DNA of 64,000 nt from assembly GCA_017550165.1 (NCBI GenBank), contig JAFZQH010000030.1, forward strand, positions 1 through 64,000, given 5' to 3'. The position numbers and the translations under genes were made by a program. The notes beneath the pieces were generated by a model. That model did no database searches. It was not told where the DNA came from and saw nothing but the letters and a program-made list of their open reading frames with translations. Below, piece after piece: positions 8,105 to 16,795 of this stretch (positions are counted from its first letter, which is position 1; each line of letters begins with the position of its first letter). Origin of the DNA: Lachnospiraceae bacterium (lineage in GTDB: Bacteria; Bacillota; Clostridia; Lachnospirales; Lachnospiraceae).

Positions 8105-9790
8105 CTACAAACGCATTATTATGTGCTCTATCATTTCATTTACAACATTGATATACCTGGATGATGCATTGAATGCATTCTGGAATTTGATCATGTTGGA
8201 AAGTTCTTCGTCCGAAGAAACTCCCAGGACCTGCTGTCTCTTGTTGCCAATGGATTCTACCGTTCCTGCGACAGTCTGTTCTTTGCTCTTATATGTCTCT
8301 CCCTCGCTGGCGAACATGTTGATCATGTTCTGGTAGTATTCAAGTATGGTAAGTTGTGTGGTATCCGTGGGATTCAATGTCATGGATCTGTTCTGGAACA
8401 ACTCCACCATAGCACTTGTCAACTCATAATTTACACTGCCGTTCCTGGTAAGATGGGGCAGTTCCGACTCGTCTTCAAGAAGCTTCGGGTTAATGTTCAA
8501 AGAATCCAGTGTATACATGGTCTCGGGATTAGTAGTATCCTCTTCGTTGTATACGTAATATGTCTTCCTTTCCCCGTTAACCGTCAGGACCTTCTCCGTA
8601 TATCTGGGAAGGCCGTTCCTTATAAACATTTCTTCGCCGGGAACCGATCCGGAAGCACTGTAGGGTCCATTCTCGTCCCATACCCTGTAGGTCTTTCCCG
8701 TCTCATCCTTTACTTCTATAGTCGGGGATAAAAGATCATTGATCTGGGTTACCACGTTATGAATGAACTGGTCGAATTCAGCTTCGGCGTTCATCATGGT
8801 CCTCATCTGAATGCCTTCCGTGTACTCTTCGGCCGTTAAACCTTCAAGGTCATGATAATTGGCCTGTGAGGTTCCCCTTATAAGTACCATGGACTTCAAT
8901 GAACCGATATCACTGTTATTGGCACTTGAAATACCATGTGAAAAATCAAACACGGGATGCTCATATGCCGGCTCTCCCTCTTTTGCCAGATGCGCCCACA
9001 CCGGTGTCAAAAAACCGGTTGCTTTATCATAGTAGGTGCTCATCTCATTATAAGTTGATCTGCCTACGAAGTATTCACCTTCAACTTTTACAAGAACTAC
9101 ACCGTCATGCAATTCTTCATAATCAACATTTATATACTCAGCAAGATCGTCAAGCAGTGCGTTACGCTCATCTCTGAGGTCGTCAGCTTTCTCGATGCCT
9201 GCTGCCTCTATTCTCATTATGTCCTTGTTGAGCTTTACGATATTTCTTCCGATATCGTTTATCGCATCAACTTCCGAGCTTATCTTATCATTGATATCTC
9301 TCTGGTAGTCCTTCACGCCGTCATATACTGACTGAGCTCTCTGTAAAAACTCATAGGATCTTAAGATCACCAGATCTAAATTGTTGGAATCATCGGGAAT
9401 CTTGTCCCACTCTTCAAGTGACTGATATAACTGGAGCGTAGAATCTTGGAAAGCGACCCCTTCCAGCTCGCCGAAAAACAATTCAAGTTCTCTGATCCCG
9501 GTATATGCCGTATCATAGAACTTGTCTCTACCGCTTTCCAATCTGTAGAATTTGTCTAAGAATACGTCCCTTATCTGACGAGCCTCGGAATATGATACGC
9601 CGAGACCAGCCTGCATCATGCTGATGGATGATGCTCCAACGTCATTGGGAGCCAGGTCAGCCTGATAAACCTGCTGACGTGTGTATCCTTTAGTGTTGAT
9701 ATTTGCAAGGTTGTGTGCAGTAGTATTTAATGAATTCTGGTTCGCTTTGATCCCGGAACTTCCAACATATAATCCGCCAAATGTTGACAT
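8105..9790 (-). CDS. flgK: FlgK-like hook-associated protein, second copy
   Basis: A 561-residue FlgK paralogue. It begins MSTFGGLYVGSSGIKANQ, keeps LNTTAHNLANINTKGYTRQQ (residues 23-42) and the central DLRDERNALLDDLAEYINVDY, and ends with MIKFQNAFNASSRYINVVNEMIEHI. Clear similarity to the next gene lies at both ends; the middle is diverged. The ATG at 9790 is preferred over one two codons earlier since GGGAGGA is 7 nt away from it and only 1 nt from the earlier one. It sits between flgN and the other flgK. A structural paralogue could form a second junction ring or replace FlgK under some conditions; that is inference. Confidence 0.9.
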   Translation of the reverse strand: MSTFGGLYVGSSGIKANQNSLNTTAHNLANINTKGYTRQQVYQADLAPNDVGASSISMMQAGLGVSYSEARQIRDVFLDKFYRLESGRDKFYDTAYTGIRELELFFGELEGVAFQDSTLQLYQSLEEWDKIPDDSNNLDLVILRSYEFLQRAQSVYDGVKDYQRDINDKISSEVDAINDIGRNIVKLNKDIMRIEAAGIEKADDLRDERNALLDDLAEYINVDYEELHDGVVLVKVEGEYFVGRSTYNEMSTYYDKATGFLTPVWAHLAKEGEPAYEHPVFDFSHGISSANNSDIGSLKSMVLIRGTSQANYHDLEGLTAEEYTEGIQMRTMMNAEAEFDQFIHNVVTQINDLLSPTIEVKDETGKTYRVWDENGPYSASGSVPGEEMFIRNGLPRYTEKVLTVNGERKTYYVYNEEDTTNPETMYTLDSLNINPKLLEDESELPHLTRNGSVNYELTSAMVELFQNRSMTLNPTDTTQLTILEYYQNMINMFASEGETYKSKEQTVAGTVESIGNKRQQVLGVSSDEELSNMIKFQNAFNASSRYINVVNEMIEHIIMRL

Positions 9791-9808
9791 CCGCATGTCC
9801 TCCCAAAA

Positions 9809-10321
9809 TCACTGTTTAAAGTCAAATCCCGAGTTCCCCAAGAGCGTACCCGTATTGTATGCATTCTTATCGTAGTTTGCGGTCTCAGGTGCCTGCCTCA
9901 TACTCTTTACCAGACTAAGATCAAACTCGACCATCTCAATGGCCTGTTTCAGAAGCATCTCGTTCTTGTCATTAACATCCTTCATGTCTCCCAAGACGAC
10001 TTTAAGACGGTCCCTCAAGGCAATCAGTTCTTTTTGAACCTCAGGTTGACCGTCCATAAGCTCCGCGAGACGGGTAATGGTAAGATTCTCGTCTTCTTTG
10101 TTGATAACGACAGCGATATCCTTAACTGTTTCCAGACGCTTGTTCTCCATGCCCTGAAGCCGGTCCGTAAGTTCCTGCTCCTTCACGGTGATCTGCTGCA
10201 TCTTCTCGATATCGCCATCGATGATAGTCCGGGTCTTCTGTGAGGACACTTTCACCAGGTCCTCATACGCCTTACACTCTTCATCCAAAAGCGTAATGAG
10301 ATTATCCATTAAACCTGCCAC
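9809..10321 (-). CDS. flgN: Flagellar export chaperone FlgN
   Basis: A 170-residue helical protein of the FlgN family: LITLLDEECKAYEDLVKVSSQK at the N-terminus, then a long amphipathic helix pair and a loose C-terminal tail (NTGTLLGNSGFDFKQ). FlgN binds the C-terminal ends of FlgK and FlgL for export; both clients follow directly. The start is uncertain: a GTG with GAGGT 7 nt upstream (used here) or the ATG four codons later, which has a weaker site. It lies 27 bp after flgM in the conserved flgM-flgN-flgK-flgL order. Confidence 0.85.
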   Translation of the reverse strand: MAGLMDNLITLLDEECKAYEDLVKVSSQKTRTIIDGDIEKMQQITVKEQELTDRLQGMENKRLETVKDIAVVINKEDENLTITRLAELMDGQPEVQKELIALRDRLKVVLGDMKDVNDKNEMLLKQAIEMVEFDLSLVKSMRQAPETANYDKNAYNTGTLLGNSGFDFKQ

Positions 10322-10348
10322 TCATGCTACCTCGTTTCTTAAGCAGTC

Positions 10349-10624
10349 TTAGTTAGCACCGAAATACTTGTTGATGAGCATATCTGCTAAAGTCTCATCG
10401 TCAAGATCATACTCCCCGTTAGCAAGACGAGCCTTAGCCTCAGCTACTCTGTCCGCTCTGATATCGGAAGTCTCTGCTACGGCCTTCTTAGCTGCCTGGT
10501 AAGCCTGTCCGAAGGAAGAGATCTCTACCTTGTCAGTGCCGCCCTTGTAAGAAGTCGAGCCCACGTTCTTGGTCTTCTTTGTGTTGTAGATCTGATTGAT
10601 CGCATTGTATGCATCTATACGCAT
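10349..10624 (-). CDS. flgM: Anti-sigma-28 factor FlgM
   Basis: A 91-residue, mostly disordered protein with FlgM features: DKVEISSFGQAYQAAKKAV, then IRADRVAEAKARLANGEYDLDDETLADMLI split across the C-terminal half, which binds sigma-28 (FliA/SigD) until FlgM is exported through the finished hook. The ATG at 10624 is used; an in-frame GTG three codons earlier lies inside the GGAGGTG ribosome site. It is the first gene of the flagellar operon here, behind a good sigma-28-like promoter, so it would be autoregulated together with the late genes. Confidence 0.94.
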   Translation of the reverse strand: MRIDAYNAINQIYNTKKTKNVGSTSYKGGTDKVEISSFGQAYQAAKKAVAETSDIRADRVAEAKARLANGEYDLDDETLADMLINKYFGAN

Positions 10625-10677
10625 ATTATCCACCTCCCTGTAAAGTATGCGCTTATAACCTAGGTTTTATACTTTTA

Positions 10678-10704
10678 ATATCGGACGTGCCTTATTTTTT
10701 CTTA
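10678..10704 (-). promoter_or_regulatory. Sigma-28-like promoter of the flgM operon
   Basis: TAAG (10701-10704), 15-nt spacer, TCCGATAT (10677-10684), a close match to TAAA-N15-GCCGATAT. It is 54 nt upstream of flgM and downstream of the terminator that closes the glycan operon, so the flagellar operon starts here. The stretch 10705-10810 is AT-rich and otherwise featureless. Confidence 0.65.
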
Positions 10705-10810
10705 AGGCTTTTTTGAAAAAAATTATTAAAAAAGTATAAAATCACGGAAAGCACTTACTTTACTTATCCATAGGACTTTATCGAACACTTATTGTCAAAA
10801 CTTTATACTT

Positions 10811-10856
10811 AAAAAAACAAACAGGGATAAGACTTTTTTCCCATGTCTCATCCCTG
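10811..10856 (-). terminator. Intrinsic terminator closing the 36.5-kb glycan operon
   Basis: On the minus strand CAGGGATGAGAC pairs with GTCTTATCCCTG (one G-U pair) around an 11-nt loop, followed by a TTTGTTTTTTT tract. It lies 36 bp after the last glycan gene and ahead of the flgM promoter. On the plus strand the stem has an A-C mismatch and no T run after it, so it works for the minus strand only. Confidence 0.85.
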
Positions 10857-10892
10857 ACCTTTAAACATCCTTTAAAATGTAACGCGTATGCT

Positions 10893-11855
10893 TCACATCA
10901 CATCATTATCCTTCATCAATATTATATCAGCTTCGCTGATTTTGTCACGAACAAACTTGTTATCATAACCTCCCCGGACACATCTTTTTTTGATATCCCG
11001 GAGCGCCTCCCTGGTCCGCTGCCCTTCATCGGGGCCCCTTACCCCATCCTGCACAGCTTTGAGGTTAATGTTAACGGAAAAGGAATAGAGCTGGAGTATG
11101 GTATACTCAACCGCTTCCCTGATCCCTTCATAAAAGGGCAGTTTTGAAAGCTTATCATAAATAGCCTCCATGGCAGTCATGGTGCTGTGGAGGTACTTAT
11201 CCGCCTCAGCCGTCTTCGAAAGAGACTCGCCGCTGTCCCTGTATATGTACATCACCTCTTTGACTGAGGCGATCCTTTTCATCCTGCAAAAAACCTCCAG
11301 TATGTAATCCATATCCTCCAGGACGTATTCCTCCCGGAATCGGATATCGTTATCAAGAAGAAATCTTCTGTTAAATATCTTACTGCAAATATATCCGCCG
11401 GATGCGATAAGGATACTCCTTTTATGATCATCCATGGGGCCCGTGAGTTCATCTGTGGTATATACTATGGCCTCATCCTGCGCTTTATTGAATATGCCGC
11501 CGTCTGCCACCTCAGAACCGGTAGACTTCGCTTCATTGTATAAATGCTCATACATGGTCGGTACTACGGCATCATCTGAATCCACGAAACCGACATATTC
11601 ACCGCCGGCATACTCCATGGCTATATTTCTGGCACGTCCCGGACCGCCGTTCTCCGAAAGAGCAATGATCATTATGTGGTCCGGGTAGCGTTTCTCGTAT
11701 ATTCCTGCTTTCTTCAGCGTATCATCGGTGGAGCAGTCATCTGTCAGGATCAGCTCCATTTCGTCAAAAATGGTCTGCCCGATCAGGCTTTCAATGCACT
11801 CTTCTATGGTATCAGAGGCATTGTACATAGGAACAATAACCGAGACTTTTTTCAT
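10893..11855 (-). CDS. Family 2 glycosyltransferase (GT-A)
   Basis: A 320-residue inverting-type GT2. KKVSVIVPMYNASDTIEECI (residues 2-21) is the nucleotide-binding start, LTDDCSTDDT (37-46) the first acidic motif, and GFVDSDDAVVP (about 88-98) the metal-binding DxD region. Sugar donor and acceptor cannot be told. There is no membrane segment, so it acts in the cytosol or at the inner face. The ATG at 11855 follows AAGGAG by 12 nt; the open frame upstream overlaps the previous gene and is not used. It is the last gene of the long operon, followed by the terminator. Confidence 0.85.
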   Translation of the reverse strand: MKKVSVIVPMYNASDTIEECIESLIGQTIFDEMELILTDDCSTDDTLKKAGIYEKRYPDHIMIIALSENGGPGRARNIAMEYAGGEYVGFVDSDDAVVPTMYEHLYNEAKSTGSEVADGGIFNKAQDEAIVYTTDELTGPMDDHKRSILIASGGYICSKIFNRRFLLDNDIRFREEYVLEDMDYILEVFCRMKRIASVKEVMYIYRDSGESLSKTAEADKYLHSTMTAMEAIYDKLSKLPFYEGIREAVEYTILQLYSFSVNINLKAVQDGVRGPDEGQRTREALRDIKKRCVRGGYDNKFVRDKISEADIILMKDNDVM

Positions 11856-11871
11856 GAGGTCTGTATTCTCC

Positions 11872-12894
11872 TTATGCATCCCAGTGCGGTATGGTTTTGT
11901 CTCCCCGGGGAAGGTCCTCCCTTCGAACCACCTTATTACCGATCTTTTCATCATAGTAATCGTCCAGGTATATATAGTAATCATTGATGCCCATGGACTC
12001 AAGCTGCCTTCCGATATCAAGATGCCATAGACTGACGATTATCACGATGCTGTCTTTTTCTTTTTTAAGGAGCCCGGGAAGCTCCTCAGGATTCTTTACC
12101 TCAACGCCATAGCTTAAGCTTCCCCATTTACCGGGGTCATTGTCAAAAGTGCAGATCACATCCTGCTTCTTATCAAATCTCTCCAGCCAGATGCGAAGGG
12201 AATCTGCTGCACCGAAGAGAAAGACCTTCTTTCCCTCCATAGCCGGGATCATGCCCGTAAAACGTCTGACATAATCGTCATAGCCTTTCTCCGTATCAAA
12301 GAACCAGTAGGTTGGGCAGCACTCTCTTGCCCCTGCAGGCCAGGCCCATGTTTCATAGGATTCAGTGAGGACTTTCCTTGATTTGGCGGGGATACGAAGT
12401 TCCAGCCCCTCAAAGATCCCGGTCCCTGCCGGTTCAAACCAGTCCTTAAGGTACACCTTGTCCTTCTTATTGGGGCTTGAGACCGTCGGAGTGTTATAAC
12501 TATCCATGCCCGGGATATCCGATAAGGGAATGATATCTATACATATCCCGTGATGGCCGCCTGCCTTAAGCTCAGTTATAAAGTCAGCGCGAAAAGCCGT
12601 GGTCCCGTTCTTCCGCAGTTTTGCGAAGGCCGGATTGCCACAGCTTATAGGTGTCTGGAGGGTATACTTTTTTTTATCAAACCAGTCCGGGTTCCCGCAA
12701 AGTTTTGCATAGTCCTCCATGGGCATGGCGATGTCCACATCATCATCCCAGGGAAGATATCCTTCACCTCTCATGATACCAAGAAGCGTGCCGAAAAAGG
12801 CATAATATCTGAGATCATGCTCTTTACACACTGATGAAAATGCCCTTAAAAGATCCAATTGTACTTCTCTAAGCTTAGTAATATTATCCTTCAA
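11872..12894 (-). CDS. LicD-family phosphotransferase with C-terminal Rossmann-like module
   Basis: The first ~190 residues are LicD-like: a nucleotidyltransferase-fold enzyme of the kind that moves phosphocholine or similar CDP-activated groups onto sugars. Key signs are YAFFGTLLGIMRGEGYLPWD (31-50) and the acidic triad in WDDDVDIAMP (49-58). From about residue 218 a second domain begins with KKVFLFGAADSL and continues through CTFDNDPGKWG and SIVIIVSLWHLDIGRQLESM; this matches the module seen in eleven other proteins of the operon. Translation likely starts at a TTG with AAGGGG 7 nt upstream; no better codon is near. Location among cytidylyltransferases and CDP-glycerol-transferase-like genes supports a CDP donor. 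Substrate unknown. Confidence 0.8.
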   Translation of the reverse strand: MKDNITKLREVQLDLLRAFSSVCKEHDLRYYAFFGTLLGIMRGEGYLPWDDDVDIAMPMEDYAKLCGNPDWFDKKKYTLQTPISCGNPAFAKLRKNGTTAFRADFITELKAGGHHGICIDIIPLSDIPGMDSYNTPTVSSPNKKDKVYLKDWFEPAGTGIFEGLELRIPAKSRKVLTESYETWAWPAGARECCPTYWFFDTEKGYDDYVRRFTGMIPAMEGKKVFLFGAADSLRIWLERFDKKQDVICTFDNDPGKWGSLSYGVEVKNPEELPGLLKKEKDSIVIIVSLWHLDIGRQLESMGINDYYIYLDDYYDEKIGNKVVRREDLPRGDKTIPHWDA

Positions 12895-12905
12895 AACAAC
12901 ACCCC

Positions 12906-13988
12906 TTATGGTTTATTTTTTTCACGGCTCCTGCGATAATACTCCTGCGCCTCATCTTCCCTGCCGGTGCACTCAAGTATTACGCCTATGTTATGTAAGG
13001 CAAGATGCCCGTTTGTTCCTTCTACTCTGCACTCCGGACGCTCCGTGGCTTTTGTAAATGAGCTTATAGCCTCGTCGAAACGGGCATTTTTCATATATAT
13101 GAGCCCCATTACAAAGAGATAGTCGGCATCATAGGAGAAGGTATCAAAGACTCCCTCCAGCTTCAAAGCCTCCTGCTCTCTCCCGGAATTAATAAGGGCA
13201 TACCCGTATGAAACCACCATATCGGCTACATAATCAAGTTTTTCGTTCAGGTCGTACGACAGCCCCTCGTCAAAATAATCAGCTGCTGCCTTGTAATCTC
13301 CCTTATAATAATAGCCTTTTCCCAGTTGATATAAAACATAGGCCCTTTCATTGTCCGAGGCCTGCTTTTTCTGCAGACTTTCATTTTCTTTTATAAGAAG
13401 TTCTATGTTCCGATCCGCCTTCTTCCTGATGTCATCAGGGCTTAGCATATATCCGTCGTGATCTGCAACAATGGCGGTTTTTATCCGGGGTGCATCATCG
13501 CTTGACCCATTGGCCCCCACCAGCTGCTCATGAACACGACCTTCATAATGATACAGCTTTCTTGAAAATATCCTGGGCACCCATTCATTGGCTATCCTGC
13601 CCTGTCCGTCAGTGACGAAATGGTTCTTCCTTAGGAATAGTCCGATGTTGCCCTCTCCTCCGGAGAATACCTTTTCAATATCTTCGTTGCTGAAGGCTTC
13701 CAGATACTCGTCCGTATCCAAAAGGAATATCCGGTCACAGGATGCCTTCTCGCAGGCGAAATTCTTTGCCGCCGCAAAGTCACCTATCCATTCAAAGTGG
13801 AAAACTTTTGCTCCGTGCCTTTTTGCGACCTCCACACTCTTATCCGTAGATCCCGTATCAACCACCACCAGCTCCGCATCCTTTTGAAGGTCAATAAAGC
13901 TTTCTATGGCAGCCAGACAATTCTCAAGCTTCTTTTCTTCATTTTTTGTGATGATACATATCGAAAATGCCGGATTTCCGTTAACCAT
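12906..13988 (-). CDS. Family 2 glycosyltransferase with C-terminal TPR repeats
   Basis: A 360-residue protein: a GT2 catalytic domain over residues 8-200 (FSICIITKNEEKKLENCL, VVDTGSTDKS, FLLDTDEYLE) of the SunS-like type, followed by tetratricopeptide repeats (YQLGKGYYYKGDYKAAADYF; FVMGLIYMKNARFDEAISSF; HNIGVILECTGREDEAQEYY). Enzymes with this layout include protein glycosyltransferases in which the TPR part holds the polypeptide acceptor, so this is a good candidate for the step that attaches the first sugar to a protein, here possibly flagellin. That is inference. The ATG shares one base with the stop codon of the upstream gene. Confidence 0.8.
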   Translation of the reverse strand: MVNGNPAFSICIITKNEEKKLENCLAAIESFIDLQKDAELVVVDTGSTDKSVEVAKRHGAKVFHFEWIGDFAAAKNFACEKASCDRIFLLDTDEYLEAFSNEDIEKVFSGGEGNIGLFLRKNHFVTDGQGRIANEWVPRIFSRKLYHYEGRVHEQLVGANGSSDDAPRIKTAIVADHDGYMLSPDDIRKKADRNIELLIKENESLQKKQASDNERAYVLYQLGKGYYYKGDYKAAADYFDEGLSYDLNEKLDYVADMVVSYGYALINSGREQEALKLEGVFDTFSYDADYLFVMGLIYMKNARFDEAISSFTKATERPECRVEGTNGHLALHNIGVILECTGREDEAQEYYRRSREKNKP

Positions 13989-16795
13989 TATACATAGAAC
14001 CCTTTCCCGCCCTTTATCACGCGGTCTTTGCCGGCGCCGAAACGGGTGAAGTGTATCTCTTTATTAGCTGTATCCACCTGCATTATATCAAAACTCTCTT
14101 GGGTCCGGTCTCCCAGACGTCTCTCCGGGACCACAGCACTCACAGGCTTGTGGTCCGTGAAATACTCACATTTAGCGCAGTTGATGGAAATGATGGGGAA
14201 CTGCCCGTTATGAAGATCATTGAAAATGTGGTCACAATGGTTGTGGCCGTTTATAAATGCCAGGATCTTTGTGGCATGATTGTCCAGCACCTCTATCAGC
14301 TTCTGCCGGTTACGGATATCCTTTGTCCAGGCCTGGAGACGAACAAGGGGGGTAAGGTGTGAGAAGATGACGGCGGAATAGTCCTCCGGCATCTGTGTCA
14401 GGCACTCGTCCAGCCAAGTGATACACCCATTACTGAAGCCGTATCTTACTTCCTCCTTGGGATCAAAGGAATCAATAATGATCAATCGAAGCTTCTGATC
14501 CGCAATATCCACATGATATTGAGGCATATCCGGGTACTTGATATCCGGATTACCTTTGAAATAATTATAATCATGATTACCGGGAACGACGTATACCGGC
14601 ACTCCGATGCTCTCCATATCCGATATGCATTTCTTCTCGATCTCTTCGGTTTTACGAAGGGGAAGAAGCCCGTCAGACATATCTCCGAGATGGATGATCC
14701 CATCAATCCTGTTCCCTTTAGATATGGCTTTCATGGCGTGATAAGTATCCTCCCATGTACCGTTATGGGTAAAATGGGAATCCGCCAGAAGAATAAAGGA
14801 AGGCAGCCCCTTCTTTATGCGTGCTGAAACTGCAGCTGCTTCCTCGGTTATCCACGGAGGAACGTATTGATGCCCATCATTATCCACAGGACCCACTTCC
14901 GAGGTTTGATTACCTCTTACATTCTCCCCTCCACCGGTGCCTTTATTATCGTATACAATATCCCTCCAGGGTTCCCACACCGACTCCGGAGCATAGTCAT
15001 AGGTGTAGATCCACTTATAGTTCTTATCCGTCAGCAGATTACTCTGCAGGTTCATCTTTTTCCTTATGTCAGTGGTGGAGGTCTCCTTGGTATAAGAAAC
15101 AAAGACTATATCAGACCCTTGTGTACGCAGATAAGCCTGCTCCGAGAGCCACCCCGGGTTATCCGCATGATCATCACCGGAGAACATGCAGTCAAAATGA
15201 ACCCGCTCATAAGCATCCCTGATGCCTGCCTTGCCCATGGGCAGTTCTATAACCTCATCCACATACCGACAGCCTTCCACCACCTGCATCCTCTCATGAC
15301 AGGGGATGATAGGCATCCTGTGTTTAAGCTCATAAACCCTGTCATCAGATATGACCCCGGCCACCAGATAGTCACACCTCTCCTTAGCACGGCGAAGGAG
15401 ATTAAGGTGGCCTATGTGGAACATATCGAAAGCCCCGGCCACGTAGCCGATGTGGTAGGGCTTGTTCCCTTTGGGAGAGTCGTTCCTGTATTTCTCAAGA
15501 TACTTATCTGCAGACATCCTCATTTTTTCAAGGTTCTTAACCGTCATACGATCATCCCTGCGGATCATTTCATGATAACGCTTAAGCTTATCCTCGTTTC
15601 TTAAGGGACCAAGAAAATCCCACTCTAGGGCGATGAACCTCTCGCGATTATTGTTTACTCCGTAACGCTCATAGACCTCATCCGCCCTGATGGTCTCCTC
15701 CAGCTTCACATTTCCGAAATAGAAGGTGGCGATCATCCGGAAAATGACTGCGTTGATGGGATAGTTCTCTATCCTGAATTCCTGATCGAAGAAAATGAAC
15801 CTGCCGTCAACATAGAAACTGTTAAGAGGCACCATGTCGATATATCCGTATCTCGCGATGGGACCTAGGTCTTTGTCCTCTCCAACTATCTCTGAAGATC
15901 TCAGAATCTGATCCCTGAAAGCATCCATCATCCCATAAAACTCGTCGCGGTCCCGAAGCATCGCTTCTTTCAGAGCCAGCTGCCCCGTAGGCGCGTCAAT
16001 ATAGGGCATTGACAGACCCTCTTTAGTGACACTCATATCCACCACATCAATACCGTGCCCCTTAAGATCCGCTGCATAGGAAAGCATGGCCTCAAAGCGC
16101 TTATTTCCATTACCGGAAATGTTCTTCTTAACTACAGTCCCATTACCACGGACAATAGTCAGGAAGGCATTCTCGGGATCACGATCCATAGTGGATGTTA
16201 CCTGGCAAACGTCAGAGAAAGATTCCTTGCTGCTCTTTGACGCCTCAACGAGAAATGCATTAGCCATAGTATGGAACAAGCCATTGTCGATCAGATCCCG
16301 GTACAGCTCCTCTTCCATACGAAATACCGTATCCGGGGTATTATATGTGGGGAAGAACCGGTTGGCCAGATCCTCCTTGGGTTCATAACCTTCTGCGAAA
16401 ATGTGGGATGGGTTATTAAGATCAGAAAAAACCGAATAAAACTTCAACCTCTTAAATCCCGCACATGTAAGCATCCTGCTGATCTCTTCCCTGGAGAACA
16501 TCTCTCCGGGAGGAGTATCCCCGCAGAAATACTTAAGCCCAAGGCGGTTATTAAAGGCAAGAAGACAGATTCCTTCATCCTTTAGGGCCCCTGCGATATC
16601 GGTGATAAGTGCATCGGGGTCCTTCGCCCTTTCCACTCCGTCTGATACAAAGATATGGTCATACTCCTGGTCTAAAGGAAGAGTAACATCCCCGACATCG
16701 TCCAGCAAAAGATCATGGCTTCCTTCAGGAATGTTGTACCATTTTATAAGACCGCTTTTTAATTGTTGTAATAAGTCAATAGGATATTCTATCAT
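13988..16795 (-). CDS. Four-part fusion: methyltransferase-like, kinase-like, cytidylyltransferase, metallophosphoesterase
   Basis: A 935-residue cytosolic protein. Residues 1-180 look like a class I methyltransferase lacking a clear SAM glycine loop (YDHIFVSDGVERAKDPDAL, LLAFNNRLGLKYFCGD). Residues about 190-430 contain YIDMVPLNSFYVDGRFIFFD, reminiscent of the catalytic loop and metal motif of the protein/choline-kinase fold; this is the least certain part. Residues about 446-580 are a GCT/TagD-type cytidylyltransferase with FDMFHIGHLNLLRRA and ETSTTDIRKK. Residues about 662-925 are a calcineurin-like phosphoesterase with all motifs present: ADSH, GDMSDG, PGNHDYN, FSHL, GHNHCDH. Together this suggests making and/or hydrolysing a CDP-activated phospho-alcohol on one chain. 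ATGA overlap with the upstream epimerase. Confidence 0.75.
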   Translation of the reverse strand: MIEYPIDLLQQLKSGLIKWYNIPEGSHDLLLDDVGDVTLPLDQEYDHIFVSDGVERAKDPDALITDIAGALKDEGICLLAFNNRLGLKYFCGDTPPGEMFSREEISRMLTCAGFKRLKFYSVFSDLNNPSHIFAEGYEPKEDLANRFFPTYNTPDTVFRMEEELYRDLIDNGLFHTMANAFLVEASKSSKESFSDVCQVTSTMDRDPENAFLTIVRGNGTVVKKNISGNGNKRFEAMLSYAADLKGHGIDVVDMSVTKEGLSMPYIDAPTGQLALKEAMLRDRDEFYGMMDAFRDQILRSSEIVGEDKDLGPIARYGYIDMVPLNSFYVDGRFIFFDQEFRIENYPINAVIFRMIATFYFGNVKLEETIRADEVYERYGVNNNRERFIALEWDFLGPLRNEDKLKRYHEMIRRDDRMTVKNLEKMRMSADKYLEKYRNDSPKGNKPYHIGYVAGAFDMFHIGHLNLLRRAKERCDYLVAGVISDDRVYELKHRMPIIPCHERMQVVEGCRYVDEVIELPMGKAGIRDAYERVHFDCMFSGDDHADNPGWLSEQAYLRTQGSDIVFVSYTKETSTTDIRKKMNLQSNLLTDKNYKWIYTYDYAPESVWEPWRDIVYDNKGTGGGENVRGNQTSEVGPVDNDGHQYVPPWITEEAAAVSARIKKGLPSFILLADSHFTHNGTWEDTYHAMKAISKGNRIDGIIHLGDMSDGLLPLRKTEEIEKKCISDMESIGVPVYVVPGNHDYNYFKGNPDIKYPDMPQYHVDIADQKLRLIIIDSFDPKEEVRYGFSNGCITWLDECLTQMPEDYSAVIFSHLTPLVRLQAWTKDIRNRQKLIEVLDNHATKILAFINGHNHCDHIFNDLHNGQFPIISINCAKCEYFTDHKPVSAVVPERRLGDRTQESFDIMQVDTANKEIHFTRFGAGKDRVIKGGKGFYV

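Noticed and set aside
14867-15604. Long plus-strand frames opposite the 935-residue fusion protein
   Set aside because: No recognisable motif or ribosome site, and the minus-strand protein has intact catalytic motifs throughout.
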